DNA of 64,000 nucleotides from Maccoyibacter sp900556645 (GCA_958349535.1 CATWDJ010000004.1:92828-156827), one strand, 5' to 3'. Positions 6,941 through 16,230 are shown, numbered from the stretch's first letter. Notes: generated from the letters alone by a model not told the origin. Translations and numbers: made by a program.

Positions 6941-9900
6941 CTAACCTTTCGTTGGACATATATCTTTTGCCTCTTTTTTTTCTAAGTTGGGGTTCATTTC
7001 TATTATATATTTATATATTAATGGTGAATTCTCTTTCATCCATCCCAGAATAACCAGAATAAGCATATCATCAACGGCTCCTACTACGGTAACATCATTT
7101 GCCATAAGATACAAAATTGCTATACATCCCGCTACACCCACTACACATGCTCCCACAAACTCCCACATCTGTTCCCATGTGTATTTCTTCTGTTCAATTT
7201 TTACAGACCATGTGATATCTCCATAATCTTCTAAAGATGTTCCATCTGGTAATTTTTGAGGTAAATTTTCTATTCCTCCCTGGATTTCGTTTATATAACC
7301 TACCTCTTCCATATTAGTATAAATTCCCGCTTTTTCTGAAACTGTCCCATATTTTCCCATATTTCTTTTTACACTAGATACAATTGATGTTTTCCATGTA
7401 TTTGGTTTCCAATTCTTTCCTGATAATGTATATTCTATTGATGTATCTGTCCATGGTATTGTTGCATCTAAATTAAATGACCATCCCTCAAATTTTCCCT
7501 TTTTAGATTTTTTTGCTACAATGACATCCGCTCCTCTATGACCATTAACTTCATATGGTTTCCCATTAATCTCACCACTATCCAAAAGAATATCTTCTCC
7601 ATATATATATTTTCTCCAAAAATTCTCTTCAAAGCCACGAATTGCATTGTTAACACCTTTCTTCGCCTTATCTCCTAATTCATCCAGTTCCTCTTTTATA
7701 CTTTTCCACGTTGGTTTCCTGCCATCTCCATCCACCAACACCAGCGGATTATTATAGCAATAGCTGTACCGATTCTGGCTGTACGACACCGCAATGCTTC
7801 CGCCATATACATCCTCTGCCGCAAAGCGTCCTATCTGTGGCAAGTACTCCCTCGCCTCTGCAAAGTATGTCTCTGTCACTTCATCATAACGGTAGCCTGT
7901 ATATCCAAAAACAGATGGTCGACTGTGTTTCTGAAGGGTCATGGTTCCGAATTCATCATAACCATAGAGTTCTTCTCCCTCTGTCCCCAAAAGCCGCAAC
8001 GGGCTTCCCAGATGGTCTGTCAGATAAAAACCTTCTCCCTGCCCGTTCCTCTGGGCGGAAATGTCATTATCCCAAATATAGCTTGTGGTTTCCTCACCGT
8101 CTTTTCTCTGCAACAGATTATGATATGGCTTTGTCATATCGAAAAGATACTGTATCTCTTTTCCTTCTCCTTTTTCATAGACTCTCTCTCCCAACCCGTC
8201 ATAGACATACTGTACCCGTCTTCCTCTTTCATCCTCTGCCTCCTCCAGACGGTTGATGGCTCCATAACGATAGCTTTTCAGGAGGTTTCCGTTCTCGGTT
8301 ATCTCTCTTAAATTTCCTCTCTTGTCATAGCCATAAGTCCGGGTCTGCTCTCCGGTCTTCTCATGGATAAGCTGTCCTGCCCGGTTATAGGCATAGAGGG
8401 TCTCTTCCGGCTGCTGGCTCTTTTGGTATTCCAGTTTTCTGGTTCGGTTTCCATAAGCGTCATAGGTATAATGACGCAACTCTTTCCCATCCTTTCTTAC
8501 TTCCATGAGCCTGCCCAAAGCATCATACGCATAATCGTAGGTACCGTTCTCTCCTTCCATTCCTCGACGCTCTTTGGTCTCCTTCAGAAGATTTCCTGCT
8601 ACATCATAACGGTAAGTAAAGGCATCCAGAAGCTCTTCTTTTTCCCAATGCTCCAGTTTTTCTATCCTGCCGGATTCGTCATACCCATAGCGGGTATAAA
8701 GTTCCTCTCCCTGCTGCTTTTCTATGATTCTTCCTTTTGAATCATAACGGTATCGGATTTCCTGCTCGTCCTGTAACAGTCGGCTCAGGCTTCCGGTCTC
8801 ATCATAGGCATAGTCAAGCTGGCTTCCGTCCGGATAGGTAAGGCTTTCTATGCCGCCGCTTTGGGTATAGCGGTAAAGGATACTTTCTCCCTGTGGGTAG
8901 ACTGCTTTTTCCACTCTTCCCAAGGCATCATTTTCAAACCGGGTCTCTCCCAGCCAGTCGGTAACCTTCTGCAGGGCTCCCAATGCATCATACTGGTAGG
9001 AGACGCTTCTTCCGTCCCCGTAGGTGACTTTCTTTGGTGCTCCGGCAGGCGTATAGGCATAGGTGGTCCGGTTTCCATCCCGGTCAGTCTTTGCACAGGT
9101 TCTTCCAAGGGCATCATAGACATAGGATTCTGTGTCTCCCAGAGCGTTGATAGCCTTGGTAATGTTTCCGTTAAGGTCTCTCTCGTAACGGGTCTCTTTG
9201 CATTCTTTTCCCTCTTCTGCTTTTCCCTCATAGGCTTTAATTCCGATTAGGCGGTTTCTGGAATCATAGGTGTAGCAGGTTTCATTTCCTAAAGCATCCT
9301 TAACGTCAATCAGGTTTCCGTTTGCATCATAGGCATAGCCTGTCTCGTTTCCTAAGGCGTCTCTGACTGCTGTGACGTTTCCCATGACGTCATAGGTTCT
9401 CTGCTCCAGTACGGTTTCGTTTCCCATCTGCCCCGTCATGGATATCTGCGTCAGGCGGTTTAAGGCGTCGTAGGCATATCTGTAGGTCATTCCGTCTTTT
9501 ACGGTCCTGCTCTTTAAGTTTCCTTCCCGGTCATAAGCATAGCCCTCTTCACTTCCATCCGGGTACCGCATGCCTTTTAAACGTCCTCCTTTTTCGCAGA
9601 AGAAATCTGTGGTCTTTCCTCCTGCATCAGTGACAGAGATAAGCTTTCCCAGCTCATTGTAGGCATAGCGGGTCTTCTCGCCCAGAGCGTTGATGCTTTC
9701 AATCCTTTCCCCTGCTTGGTTGTAGGACTCCTTCGTCCTGTTTCCCAATGCATCCTGCCTTTCCACCGGATGTCCCTCTTCATCATAGATATAGGATGTG
9801 GTGTTCCCTTCTCCGTCGGTGTGGGAAATCAGACGGTTTACGGCATCATAGGCATAGGTGTCCTTTTCTCCCAGAGCGTTGGTTTTTTCTGTCAGGTTCC

Positions 9901-12031
9901 CCGCTTCGTCATAGCTGTAGCAGGTGCGGTTCCCCATGGCATCTGTGATTCCTGTGATACGCTCTCTGTCATCATAGTCTACGGTTACCTTTCCGCTGTC
10001 TGGATAGCAGACTTCCTGCAGATTCCACATGACATCATAAGCATAGCATGTGGTATTTCCCCTTCTATCCGTTTCACTCTCAATCCTATTTAGTGCGTTG
10101 TAGCTGCAGCTTTTTTTGCTTCCGTCCGGGTATTGGATTTCTGCTATTTTCCCTCGGGAGGTCGGCAGATAATGGGTGGTGTTCCCCATAGCATCCGTGA
10201 TTCCCGTAATCTGGTCTTTTACATCATAGGTGTACCGGGTGCTGTTTCCTGATGGGCTGATAGTTTCCGTTACCCGGTTTAATTCATCATACACATAGGT
10301 GGTGGTCTCCCCGTATGGATTTGTGATGCTGCGGATGTTCCCTTTTTCGTCATAGCTCATGGAAACCCTGCTCCCATCCGGCAGAGTCAGGGTTTCCGCT
10401 TTGCCGTTTTCCCCATAGGAAATGCCGGTGCTCCTTCCCAGAGCATCGGTGCTTTGTATCAGTCTTCCTTTTTCGTCATAAAGGTTCTTCACCTTTTCTT
10501 TTCCGTTAATCTTTAGGCTTATCAGATGATTTTCCCGATTATAGGTGGCTGTGGTCTTGTTTCCAAGGGGGTCTATGGTTATGGTCAGGTTGCCCCGGCT
10601 GTCATAGCTGTAATGGGTTACGTTTCCCCTTTCATCCCGATGCATCAGTCGCTGTCCTTTTGCATTATAGGTGTCTCTTTCTTCACTGCCGTCTGCATAC
10701 AGGGTTCTGACATTCTGGTACCGCTCATTGTGGTAATAGTAGATTTTGCTGCCGTTCCGCTCACACAGCAGCACTTCTTTTTTCTCTTCTTCGTAGTGGT
10801 AGCTCATGCTGCCACCATCTGCAAAATGCTGCTCTTTAGCACGGTGTTCTCCATCATAGGTGTTGGTTACCAGAGATGTCCCTTCGCTGTTTTTGATTTC
10901 TTCCAGATTTCCGGCTTCGTCATAGGAATACGTGGTGGTCTCTCCTGCGGCATTTACCGCTTCAAGGAGACTTCCTCTTGCATCATAACGGTAAGTGACT
11001 TCTCTGCCGCTGTGGTCTTCTACAGACTTCAGCCGTTCTTCTTCATCATAGCAGAAGGTCAGGCAGGCTCCGTCACTTTTGCGGAATACTCGGTGGATAA
11101 GCCCCTGCTCTCCGTATTCCCAAACGAGAACTGCCCCTTTGCCGTCCCTGCTTTCTTTACAGTGTCCTTCCCTGTCAAAAAGATAGACTGCTCCACTGCT
11201 GTTCCGATACTGCCAACCTTCTTCTGTTTTTAGGAGGCTGCTATGGCTCTCTTCACTATGGTAAGTTTCTTCTCCCCGCTTTTTGAAATGTTCTTCTTTT
11301 CCATCCTCCAAAATAATCCGTATCAGCTCTTCCTCTTCTGTCAAGGTTACCTCGTATGGATGGTGCCAGCCTTTTCCAAGACTCCCTCCTGTCTCATCTA
11401 TGGCATTGTAAAAACGTTTGAATTCCAGCACTGGATTTCCCACAATCTTTAAATCACTTTTTTCGTAGTAAAAATTTCCGGTACTGAGGTTTACCGGATC
11501 TGCACTGCTTTTTGTCTGTGGATTGTTTCCTCCTTTTAAACTGGAAAGAACCTGTTCTAATATCTGGCGGATGCTCCTGCTTTGTCTTTCCCATTTCCCG
11601 GTGCAGTCCTCTAATGCCTTCTGGAAATCTTTGGTGCTTTTGCTCCCGGTAACTTTAGGCAGAAGCTGGGTCAGGTCTTTGATCTGCGTATCCAGCTTTT
11701 TCAGGGAGGCACTTATTTTTTTTGCCTCCTGTGCCATCTTGTAATCTCCCTGAGGCACGTTGGTGCAAATGCGGTTCAGTTCTTTTTTTATCTGGTTTTT
11801 ATAATCGTTGTAATTGGAATTTCTAAGACTGTCTCTGAGACGGATGGCATCATCCTGTAGCTGATAATCTCTCAGATTGGAAGGAACGTTGTTTAATACC
11901 GTTAATAGCTGATCCATTTCTCCTATCAGCTCGTTTCTGGTATCTTCTGCCTGGTCAAGCAGGCTGATGGTTTTTTCTTTTAATGTGTGGATGGCATCCA
12001 CGTCGAAGGTTCGTGTCTTTTCAATACTCAT
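6941..12031 (-). CDS. RHS-repeat polymorphic toxin (DUF6531, RHS core, unknown C-terminal tip)
   Basis: 1696 residues. Layout: helical N-terminal region with coiled-coil character (1-172), no signal peptide; DUF6531-type entry (about 178-210, PVNLSTGNFYYEKSD and FKRFYNA); about 30-40 YD/RHS repeats of the YDxxGNLxxxxDAxG type (about 250-1330) forming the shell; RHS core with LTDHLGSPLRLL, GYDEFG, GYTGYRYD and IGRFAAEDVYGG (about 1340-1420); then the boundary NRYSYCYNNPLVLVDGDG near 1420-1440. The last about 260 residues are the variable tip, with a soluble part (GHRGADVIVAKKSKKG; YGTVSEKAGIYTN) and two hydrophobic stretches near the end (about 1605-1630 and 1635-1655). I recognise no known toxin fold there. 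The start has GGGGAG 7 nt upstream. Genes on its 3' side look like immunity genes. Export through a type VII system is plausible from the helical N-terminus and the Lap-like genes at the left edge, but unproven. Confidence 0.85.
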   Translation of the reverse strand: MSIEKTRTFDVDAIHTLKEKTISLLDQAEDTRNELIGEMDQLLTVLNNVPSNLRDYQLQDDAIRLRDSLRNSNYNDYKNQIKKELNRICTNVPQGDYKMAQEAKKISASLKKLDTQIKDLTQLLPKVTGSKSTKDFQKALEDCTGKWERQSRSIRQILEQVLSSLKGGNNPQTKSSADPVNLSTGNFYYEKSDLKIVGNPVLEFKRFYNAIDETGGSLGKGWHHPYEVTLTEEEELIRIILEDGKEEHFKKRGEETYHSEESHSSLLKTEEGWQYRNSSGAVYLFDREGHCKESRDGKGAVLVWEYGEQGLIHRVFRKSDGACLTFCYDEEERLKSVEDHSGREVTYRYDARGSLLEAVNAAGETTTYSYDEAGNLEEIKNSEGTSLVTNTYDGEHRAKEQHFADGGSMSYHYEEEKKEVLLCERNGSKIYYYHNERYQNVRTLYADGSEERDTYNAKGQRLMHRDERGNVTHYSYDSRGNLTITIDPLGNKTTATYNRENHLISLKINGKEKVKNLYDEKGRLIQSTDALGRSTGISYGENGKAETLTLPDGSRVSMSYDEKGNIRSITNPYGETTTYVYDELNRVTETISPSGNSTRYTYDVKDQITGITDAMGNTTHYLPTSRGKIAEIQYPDGSKKSCSYNALNRIESETDRRGNTTCYAYDVMWNLQEVCYPDSGKVTVDYDDRERITGITDAMGNRTCYSYDEAGNLTEKTNALGEKDTYAYDAVNRLISHTDGEGNTTSYIYDEEGHPVERQDALGNRTKESYNQAGERIESINALGEKTRYAYNELGKLISVTDAGGKTTDFFCEKGGRLKGMRYPDGSEEGYAYDREGNLKSRTVKDGMTYRYAYDALNRLTQISMTGQMGNETVLEQRTYDVMGNVTAVRDALGNETGYAYDANGNLIDVKDALGNETCYTYDSRNRLIGIKAYEGKAEEGKECKETRYERDLNGNITKAINALGDTESYVYDALGRTCAKTDRDGNRTTYAYTPAGAPKKVTYGDGRSVSYQYDALGALQKVTDWLGETRFENDALGRVEKAVYPQGESILYRYTQSGGIESLTYPDGSQLDYAYDETGSLSRLLQDEQEIRYRYDSKGRIIEKQQGEELYTRYGYDESGRIEKLEHWEKEELLDAFTYRYDVAGNLLKETKERRGMEGENGTYDYAYDALGRLMEVRKDGKELRHYTYDAYGNRTRKLEYQKSQQPEETLYAYNRAGQLIHEKTGEQTRTYGYDKRGNLREITENGNLLKSYRYGAINRLEEAEDERGRRVQYVYDGLGERVYEKGEGKEIQYLFDMTKPYHNLLQRKDGEETTSYIWDNDISAQRNGQGEGFYLTDHLGSPLRLLGTEGEELYGYDEFGTMTLQKHSRPSVFGYTGYRYDEVTETYFAEAREYLPQIGRFAAEDVYGGSIAVSYSQNRYSYCYNNPLVLVDGDGRKPTWKSIKEELDELGDKAKKGVNNAIRGFEENFWRKYIYGEDILLDSGEINGKPYEVNGHRGADVIVAKKSKKGKFEGWSFNLDATIPWTDTSIEYTLSGKNWKPNTWKTSIVSSVKRNMGKYGTVSEKAGIYTNMEEVGYINEIQGGIENLPQKLPDGTSLEDYGDITWSVKIEQKKYTWEQMWEFVGACVVGVAGCIAILYLMANDVTVVGAVDDMLILVILGWMKENSPLIYKYIIEMNPNLEKKEAKDICPTKG

Positions 12032-12058
12032 TTTTTCTCCCCTTTTCGCTTTTTTTCC

Positions 12059-12087
12059 ATTTTATACCAGTATCCGGTGGTTGTCAA
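12059..12087 (-). promoter_or_regulatory. Sigma-A-type promoter for the RHS operon
   Basis: On the minus strand, TTGACA (12082-12087), a 17-nt spacer, and TAAAAT (12059-12064). Transcription would start near 12052, about 20 nt before the RHS start codon at 12031. It is back to back with the promoter of the nicotinate phosphoribosyltransferase gene. Confidence 0.6.
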
Positions 12088-12115
12088 AAGGTTCTATTTC
12101 AACATTTCATAATAC

Positions 12116-12143
12116 TTGTAAAAAACAGGAAATGTGGTATAAT
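12116..12143 (+). promoter_or_regulatory. Promoter for nicotinate phosphoribosyltransferase
   Basis: TTGTAA (12116-12121), a 16-nt spacer, TATAAT (12138-12143). The start would be near 12150, leaving a 5' leader of about 70 nt. Confidence 0.55.
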
Positions 12144-12185
12144 TTTTTTCAGTTGACAAGACAGCCCTGGCAGGCGAAAAACAAA

Positions 12186-12223
12186 GAGAGGAGTACATGG
12201 TTCTTCCATGTAGAATATTATGA
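12186..12223 (+). promoter_or_regulatory. Shine-Dalgarno, perfect hairpin and mini-ORF ahead of the nicotinate phosphoribosyltransferase start
   Basis: The only good SD (GAGAGGAG, 12186-12193) is 26 nt from the start codon at 12220, too far for direct use. Between them lies a perfect 6-bp hairpin, ACATGG-ttctt-CCATGT (12195-12211). Folding it out brings the SD to about 9-10 nt from the ATG. An 8-codon reading frame (12197-12223, MVLPCRIL) starts inside the stem just after the SD; its TGA overlaps the ATG of the enzyme (ATGA). Either a structured spacer or translational coupling would explain initiation at 12220. Confidence 0.5.
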
Positions 12224-13680
12224 GTACACTAAATTTAACCCTTATGACAGATTTGTATGAAATGACAATGATGCAGGGGTATTTTAAAACCCAGAACCGG
12301 GAAGTTGTGGTTTTTGATGCTTTCTACCGCACCAATCCATGTGAGGGCGGCTATGCCATCTGTGCCGGTCTGGAACAGGTTATCGACTATATCAAAAATC
12401 TTCATTTTGAAGAAAGTGATATTGCATACCTTGCAAGTCTGAATATTTTTGATGATGATTTTCTTGACTATCTCCGCACTTTCCATTTTTCCGGGGATAT
12501 TTATGCTATTCCTGAGGGAACGGTTATTTTTCCACGGGAACCGATTATCAAGGTCATTGCACCGATTATGGAAGCTCAGCTTGTGGAGACAGCTATTTTG
12601 AATATCTTAAATCACCAGTGTCTGATTGCCACAAAGGCAGCACGGGTATGCTATGCAGCAAAGGGCGACGGTGTGATGGAATTTGGTTTAAGACGTGCTC
12701 AGGGACCGGATGCGGGAACTTATGGAGCCAGAGCGGCAGTCATCGGCGGTTGTACCGGTACCTCCAATGTATTGGCTGGACAGCTTTTTGATGTCCCGGT
12801 AAAAGGAACTCACGCCCATAGCTGGATTATGAGTTTCCCGGACGAATACACTGCTTTTAAGAAATATGCGGAATTGTATCCGTCTGCCTGCATTCTGCTG
12901 GTGGATACCTATGATACGCTGAAATCCGGTATGCCTAATGCCATCCGTGTGTTTACGGAAATGCGTGAAGCCGGTATTCCTTTGACTTTCTATGGAATCC
13001 GTATGGACAGCGGTGACTTGGCTTACCTGTCCAAGAAGGTTCGTAAAATGTTAGACGATGCTGGATTTCCGGATGCGGTCATTTCCGCTTCCAACGATTT
13101 GGACGAGCATCTGATTCAGAGTTTGAAATTACAGGGTGCCACCATTACTTCTTGGGGCGTAGGTACACATCTGATTACCGCAAAGGACAACCCTGCTTTC
13201 GGTGGTGTCTATAAACTGGCCGCCATCCAGAATGAAAAGGGAGAATTTGTTCCGAAAATCAAGCTTTCCGAAAATACGGAAAAGGTTACAAATCCGGGTA
13301 ACAAGACCATTTACCGTATTTATGACAAACAAACCAAAAAGATTCGTGCAGATTTAATTTGTCTGGTAGGGGAACATTTTGATGAGTCGGAGGATATGAC
13401 TATTTTTGACCCCAATGAACCTTGGAAAAAAACAAAGCTTGCCGGCGGCAGCTATACTTTCCGAGAGCTTTTAGTTCCGATTTTCAAAGGTGGGGAATGT
13501 GTCTACACCTCTCCAAGCGTCATGGAAATTCAGGCAATCTGCAACAAGGAAAAGGATACCATCTGGGACGAAACCAAGCGTTTTGTAAATCCTCATGAAA
13601 TCCATGTGGATTTGAGCCAGAAGCTTTACGATTTGAAAAATGATTTGCTGAACCAGATGCATCACATTCAGGAAGATTAA
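12220..13680 (+). CDS. pncB: Nicotinate phosphoribosyltransferase
   Basis: 486 residues, normal length for the Firmicute branch of the family. It converts nicotinate, PRPP and ATP to nicotinate mononucleotide, the first step of the Preiss-Handler NAD salvage route, in the cytosol. Visible family signatures are LMTDLYEMTMMQGYF at residues 8-22, FGLRRAQGPDAG near 164, KGTHAHSWIMSFPDE near 200 (carrying the His that is phosphorylated in the family) and FYGIRMDSGDL near 262 (PRPP-binding region). The start is set by the family's N-terminus although the local SD is unusual (see the hairpin entry). The gene stands alone on the plus strand. A PnuC transporter at 60576 is a possible partner in pyridine salvage but is unlinked. 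Confidence 0.93.
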   Translation: MSTLNLTLMTDLYEMTMMQGYFKTQNREVVVFDAFYRTNPCEGGYAICAGLEQVIDYIKNLHFEESDIAYLASLNIFDDDFLDYLRTFHFSGDIYAIPEGTVIFPREPIIKVIAPIMEAQLVETAILNILNHQCLIATKAARVCYAAKGDGVMEFGLRRAQGPDAGTYGARAAVIGGCTGTSNVLAGQLFDVPVKGTHAHSWIMSFPDEYTAFKKYAELYPSACILLVDTYDTLKSGMPNAIRVFTEMREAGIPLTFYGIRMDSGDLAYLSKKVRKMLDDAGFPDAVISASNDLDEHLIQSLKLQGATITSWGVGTHLITAKDNPAFGGVYKLAAIQNEKGEFVPKIKLSENTEKVTNPGNKTIYRIYDKQTKKIRADLICLVGEHFDESEDMTIFDPNEPWKKTKLAGGSYTFRELLVPIFKGGECVYTSPSVMEIQAICNKEKDTIWDETKRFVNPHEIHVDLSQKLYDLKNDLLNQMHHIQED

Positions 13681-13682
13681 GA

Positions 13683-14005
13683 AACGTCACAAAAAATGTA
13701 TCTTAGATGGGCATGATTTTTATTATGAAAAGCTTTATTGTAGTACAGTTCCGATAAAAACAAATTTTTAAATCATCTCACAAAATTCGGAATTTTTACG
13801 AACCTATAACGGAAAGATGTAATAATTCCTGTCTTTTTAACGCCTGTACAGTCGGTAAAAGAGACAGGAAACATATTTTCCGTTACAGGTTCTAGAATTC
13901 TCAAATTTTGTTCAAAAAGATTTTAAATTTGTTTTTACCGGAACTGTGCTACAACAAAAGTTCTAATAATAAAAACCATGCCCATCTAAGATGACTTTTT
14001 TGCGA
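13683..14005. repeat. ~320-bp imperfect palindrome between convergent genes (MITE-like)
   Basis: The two halves (about 13683-13845 and 13852-14005) are inverted copies of each other. Matching blocks from outside inward: ATCTTAGATGGGCATG (13703-13718) with CATGCCCATCTAAGAT (13977-13992); the CAGTTCCG-TAAAAACAAAT block with its inverse near 13925-13950; AACGGAAA with TTTCCGTT; CCTGTCT with AGACAGG. The outer ends, GTCACAAAAAA on the left and GTCGCAAAAAA on the inverted right, continue into AGCCCC, like terminal inverted repeats of some IS elements. No gene is inside. It could be a non-autonomous element, and its transcript would fold into one long hairpin that ends both flanking transcripts. 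Confidence 0.65.
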
Positions 14006-14021
14006 CAGCCCCTTTCTTATT

Positions 14022-15038
14022 CTAGTTAAATCCCACTACTTTCTGTGAAATCTTATATGCCGCAATGGAAATCTTTCTGCCTCCCTTGCCCGGAAGATTC
14101 ATGGTATTGCCCATGATTCCGTTTCTCAGCCGATGAAACAGGCGAATATCCTTCTGCTTAATATAATTCCAAAGTTCTCTCTTTTTCTCCAGATTCTCCT
14201 CTGTTCCTGAACGTATCAGCATAACCGTTGATACCACAGTGATAATCTCCAGATAATTAAACATATATTTTCGCAGCTTACGATTCTGGATTTTCCACAA
14301 ATCATAAGCATCTACCATAATCTTATTGACTTTAATCTGCTGGTCAATCCGCTTTATCATTACACTTTCATTGACGGACTGATCCTCCCGACCGATATAA
14401 TAGCGGTAAAAATCCACATCCAGATAATACATGGTCTTCACATACGGAAGCGGTACATAAACAAAAAGATTGTCTACATAAAAAGTATGTTTTGGCAGCT
14501 CCAGACCGCAGTCCCTCAAAAGCTGCGTACGGTAAATCACTGAATGCATCAATATGTACTGTCCTTTATAGAAATGTCTCACATCCTTCCATGTGAACAA
14601 TTCTTCTTTAGGTAGTGCTGTGGTGTATTTCATAACCTTCTTATGTTTAGCTCCCTCTTTTTCATATACAAAATTACTAATCAGCATATCCAACTGACGG
14701 CTTCCGTGAACCAGTTCTTTTAAAGTCTCCAGAATTTTCTTATATGCCTTCGCATCTACCCAGTCATCACTGTCCACCACTTTAAAGAAGATTCCTGTGG
14801 CATTCCGAATTCCTGTATTCACCGCTTCTCCATGTCCGCCGTTTTCCTGATGAATGGCTCTTACAATCTTCGGATATTTCTTTGCATAGGCATCGGCAAT
14901 CTCCGGTGTCATATCCTTTGAACCGTCATCTACGATTATAATTTCCACATCATCTCCGCCGATTAACAGAGAATCAATACATTTCTCCATGTAATCCTGC
15001 GAGTTGTAACATGGAATGGTTACTGTTAGTAATTTCAT
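14022..15038 (-). CDS. Family 2 glycosyltransferase
   Basis: 338 residues. It transfers a sugar from a nucleotide-sugar donor, probably at the inner face of the membrane. The GT-A fold signatures are clear: LLTVTIPCYNSQDYMEKCI at the N-terminus, IIIVDDGSKDMT near 35, ENGGHGEAVNTGI near 67 and the metal-binding VDSDDWVD near 91. A C-terminal extension of about 200 residues follows with no evident TM segment. It starts 11 nt after the stop of UDP-galactopyranose mutase, so the pair probably builds a galactofuranose-containing surface glycan; the exact acceptor and sugar are inferred. It ends at the palindrome. Confidence 0.85.
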   Translation of the reverse strand: MKLLTVTIPCYNSQDYMEKCIDSLLIGGDDVEIIIVDDGSKDMTPEIADAYAKKYPKIVRAIHQENGGHGEAVNTGIRNATGIFFKVVDSDDWVDAKAYKKILETLKELVHGSRQLDMLISNFVYEKEGAKHKKVMKYTTALPKEELFTWKDVRHFYKGQYILMHSVIYRTQLLRDCGLELPKHTFYVDNLFVYVPLPYVKTMYYLDVDFYRYYIGREDQSVNESVMIKRIDQQIKVNKIMVDAYDLWKIQNRKLRKYMFNYLEIITVVSTVMLIRSGTEENLEKKRELWNYIKQKDIRLFHRLRNGIMGNTMNLPGKGGRKISIAAYKISQKVVGFN

Positions 15039-15049
15039 ATCGTCTGCTC

Positions 15050-16201
15050 CTATTTGTTTATCATCTTATCCGCCAGTTCCAATGCCTTTTTTGTCATGAC
15101 ATCTATATTATAATATTGGTACTCTGCAAGTCTTCCCAAAAGATAAAAATTGGCATAATCTTTTGTACGTTCTTTGTATTTCTCATAAAGTGCCCGATTT
15201 TCTTCATTTAAAATAGCATAGTACGGAATTTCTCCCGGTTTTCCGCTGTATGCAAACGGGTACTCTTTTACAATGGTGGTGCCCTTCGTATCCTTCTGTC
15301 CTGTCAGATACTTGAATTCTGTAATTCTGGTATAATTTTCACTTACTGTATAATTCACCACACTGCGACCCTGAAAGGAATCCCTGTCATAGTGTTCAAA
15401 TCGAAAATCCAAAGAACGGTAAGGCAGCCTTCCTTCACAGCAGGAAAACAATTCATCCAAGGCTCCGGTATAGACCACTTCCCCTCCATAAGGCTTCCCT
15501 TTAAAATAGATTCCATCCTTCTCAAAGGATAACAGTTCCCTGCAATCGGTATCTGTCATCAGGGTAATATTGGGATGATCCAGAATGTTCCGAAACATCA
15601 CCGTATATCCATGCTCCGGCACTCCCTGATATTTATCCCCAAAATAACGATTGTCACGGGAAATCTGTACCGGAACTCTGCCGGTTACCTCCGGACTGAT
15701 TTCTTCCGGGGTTTGTCCCCATTGCTTCATGGTGTATTTCAGAAAAATGTTCTCATAGACAAAATCTGCAATTTTGCGAATATCTTCATCCTCATTTTTC
15801 TGAAGCTCCATAATGGGAACTCTGGCACCTCTTCCGTAACAGGCACAAAGCTTTTCTTCCAGCTTCTCTGCCTTTTCCTGCCCATAAATCATATCCAGTG
15901 TATTCAGATTAAAAGGCACCGGCAAAAGCTGTTCCCCTACTTTTGCTGCCACCTCATGCCCGAAGCTCCTCCACGTAGTAAAACGTGACAGGAATTGATA
16001 GACCTCTTCTATCTCTGTATGAAAAATATGCGGTCCATAGAGATGAATCAAAATTCCATGCTCATCCAGGCAATCATAACAATTTCCTCCGATATGCTTT
16101 CTCTTCTCTATCACCAGCACTTTGCGTTTTCCAAGCTCTGCAAGCTGTCTCGCCACGGTACTGCCTGCAATTCCGCTTCCTACCACAATACTGTCGTACA
16201 T
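15050..16201 (-). CDS. glf: UDP-galactopyranose mutase
   Basis: 383 residues. FAD-dependent interconversion of UDP-galactopyranose and UDP-galactofuranose in the cytosol, supplying Galf for surface polysaccharide. N-terminal FAD-binding Rossmann motif VGSGIAGSTVARQLAE (residues 6-21), then EKRKHIGGNCYD, LYGPHIFHT, the MKQWGQTPEEI region near 162 and the substrate-site EYPFAYSGKPGEIPYY near 306. The start at 16201 (MYDSIVVG) is preferred over 16216 because GGAGG lies 7 nt upstream and the Rossmann strand begins at once. It is first in a two-gene operon with the GT2 gene. Confidence 0.93.
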   Translation of the reverse strand: MYDSIVVGSGIAGSTVARQLAELGKRKVLVIEKRKHIGGNCYDCLDEHGILIHLYGPHIFHTEIEEVYQFLSRFTTWRSFGHEVAAKVGEQLLPVPFNLNTLDMIYGQEKAEKLEEKLCACYGRGARVPIMELQKNEDEDIRKIADFVYENIFLKYTMKQWGQTPEEISPEVTGRVPVQISRDNRYFGDKYQGVPEHGYTVMFRNILDHPNITLMTDTDCRELLSFEKDGIYFKGKPYGGEVVYTGALDELFSCCEGRLPYRSLDFRFEHYDRDSFQGRSVVNYTVSENYTRITEFKYLTGQKDTKGTTIVKEYPFAYSGKPGEIPYYAILNEENRALYEKYKERTKDYANFYLLGRLAEYQYYNIDVMTKKALELADKMINK

Positions 16202-16230
16202 CCCTCTTCCTCCCAAGATGTTCTTTCTTT

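Noticed and set aside
7711..11744. Long plus-strand reading frames opposite the RHS gene
   Set aside because: They are mirror frames of a repetitive, GC-richer coding sequence; composition is biased (Pro/Ser/Cys-rich) and there are no SD sites.
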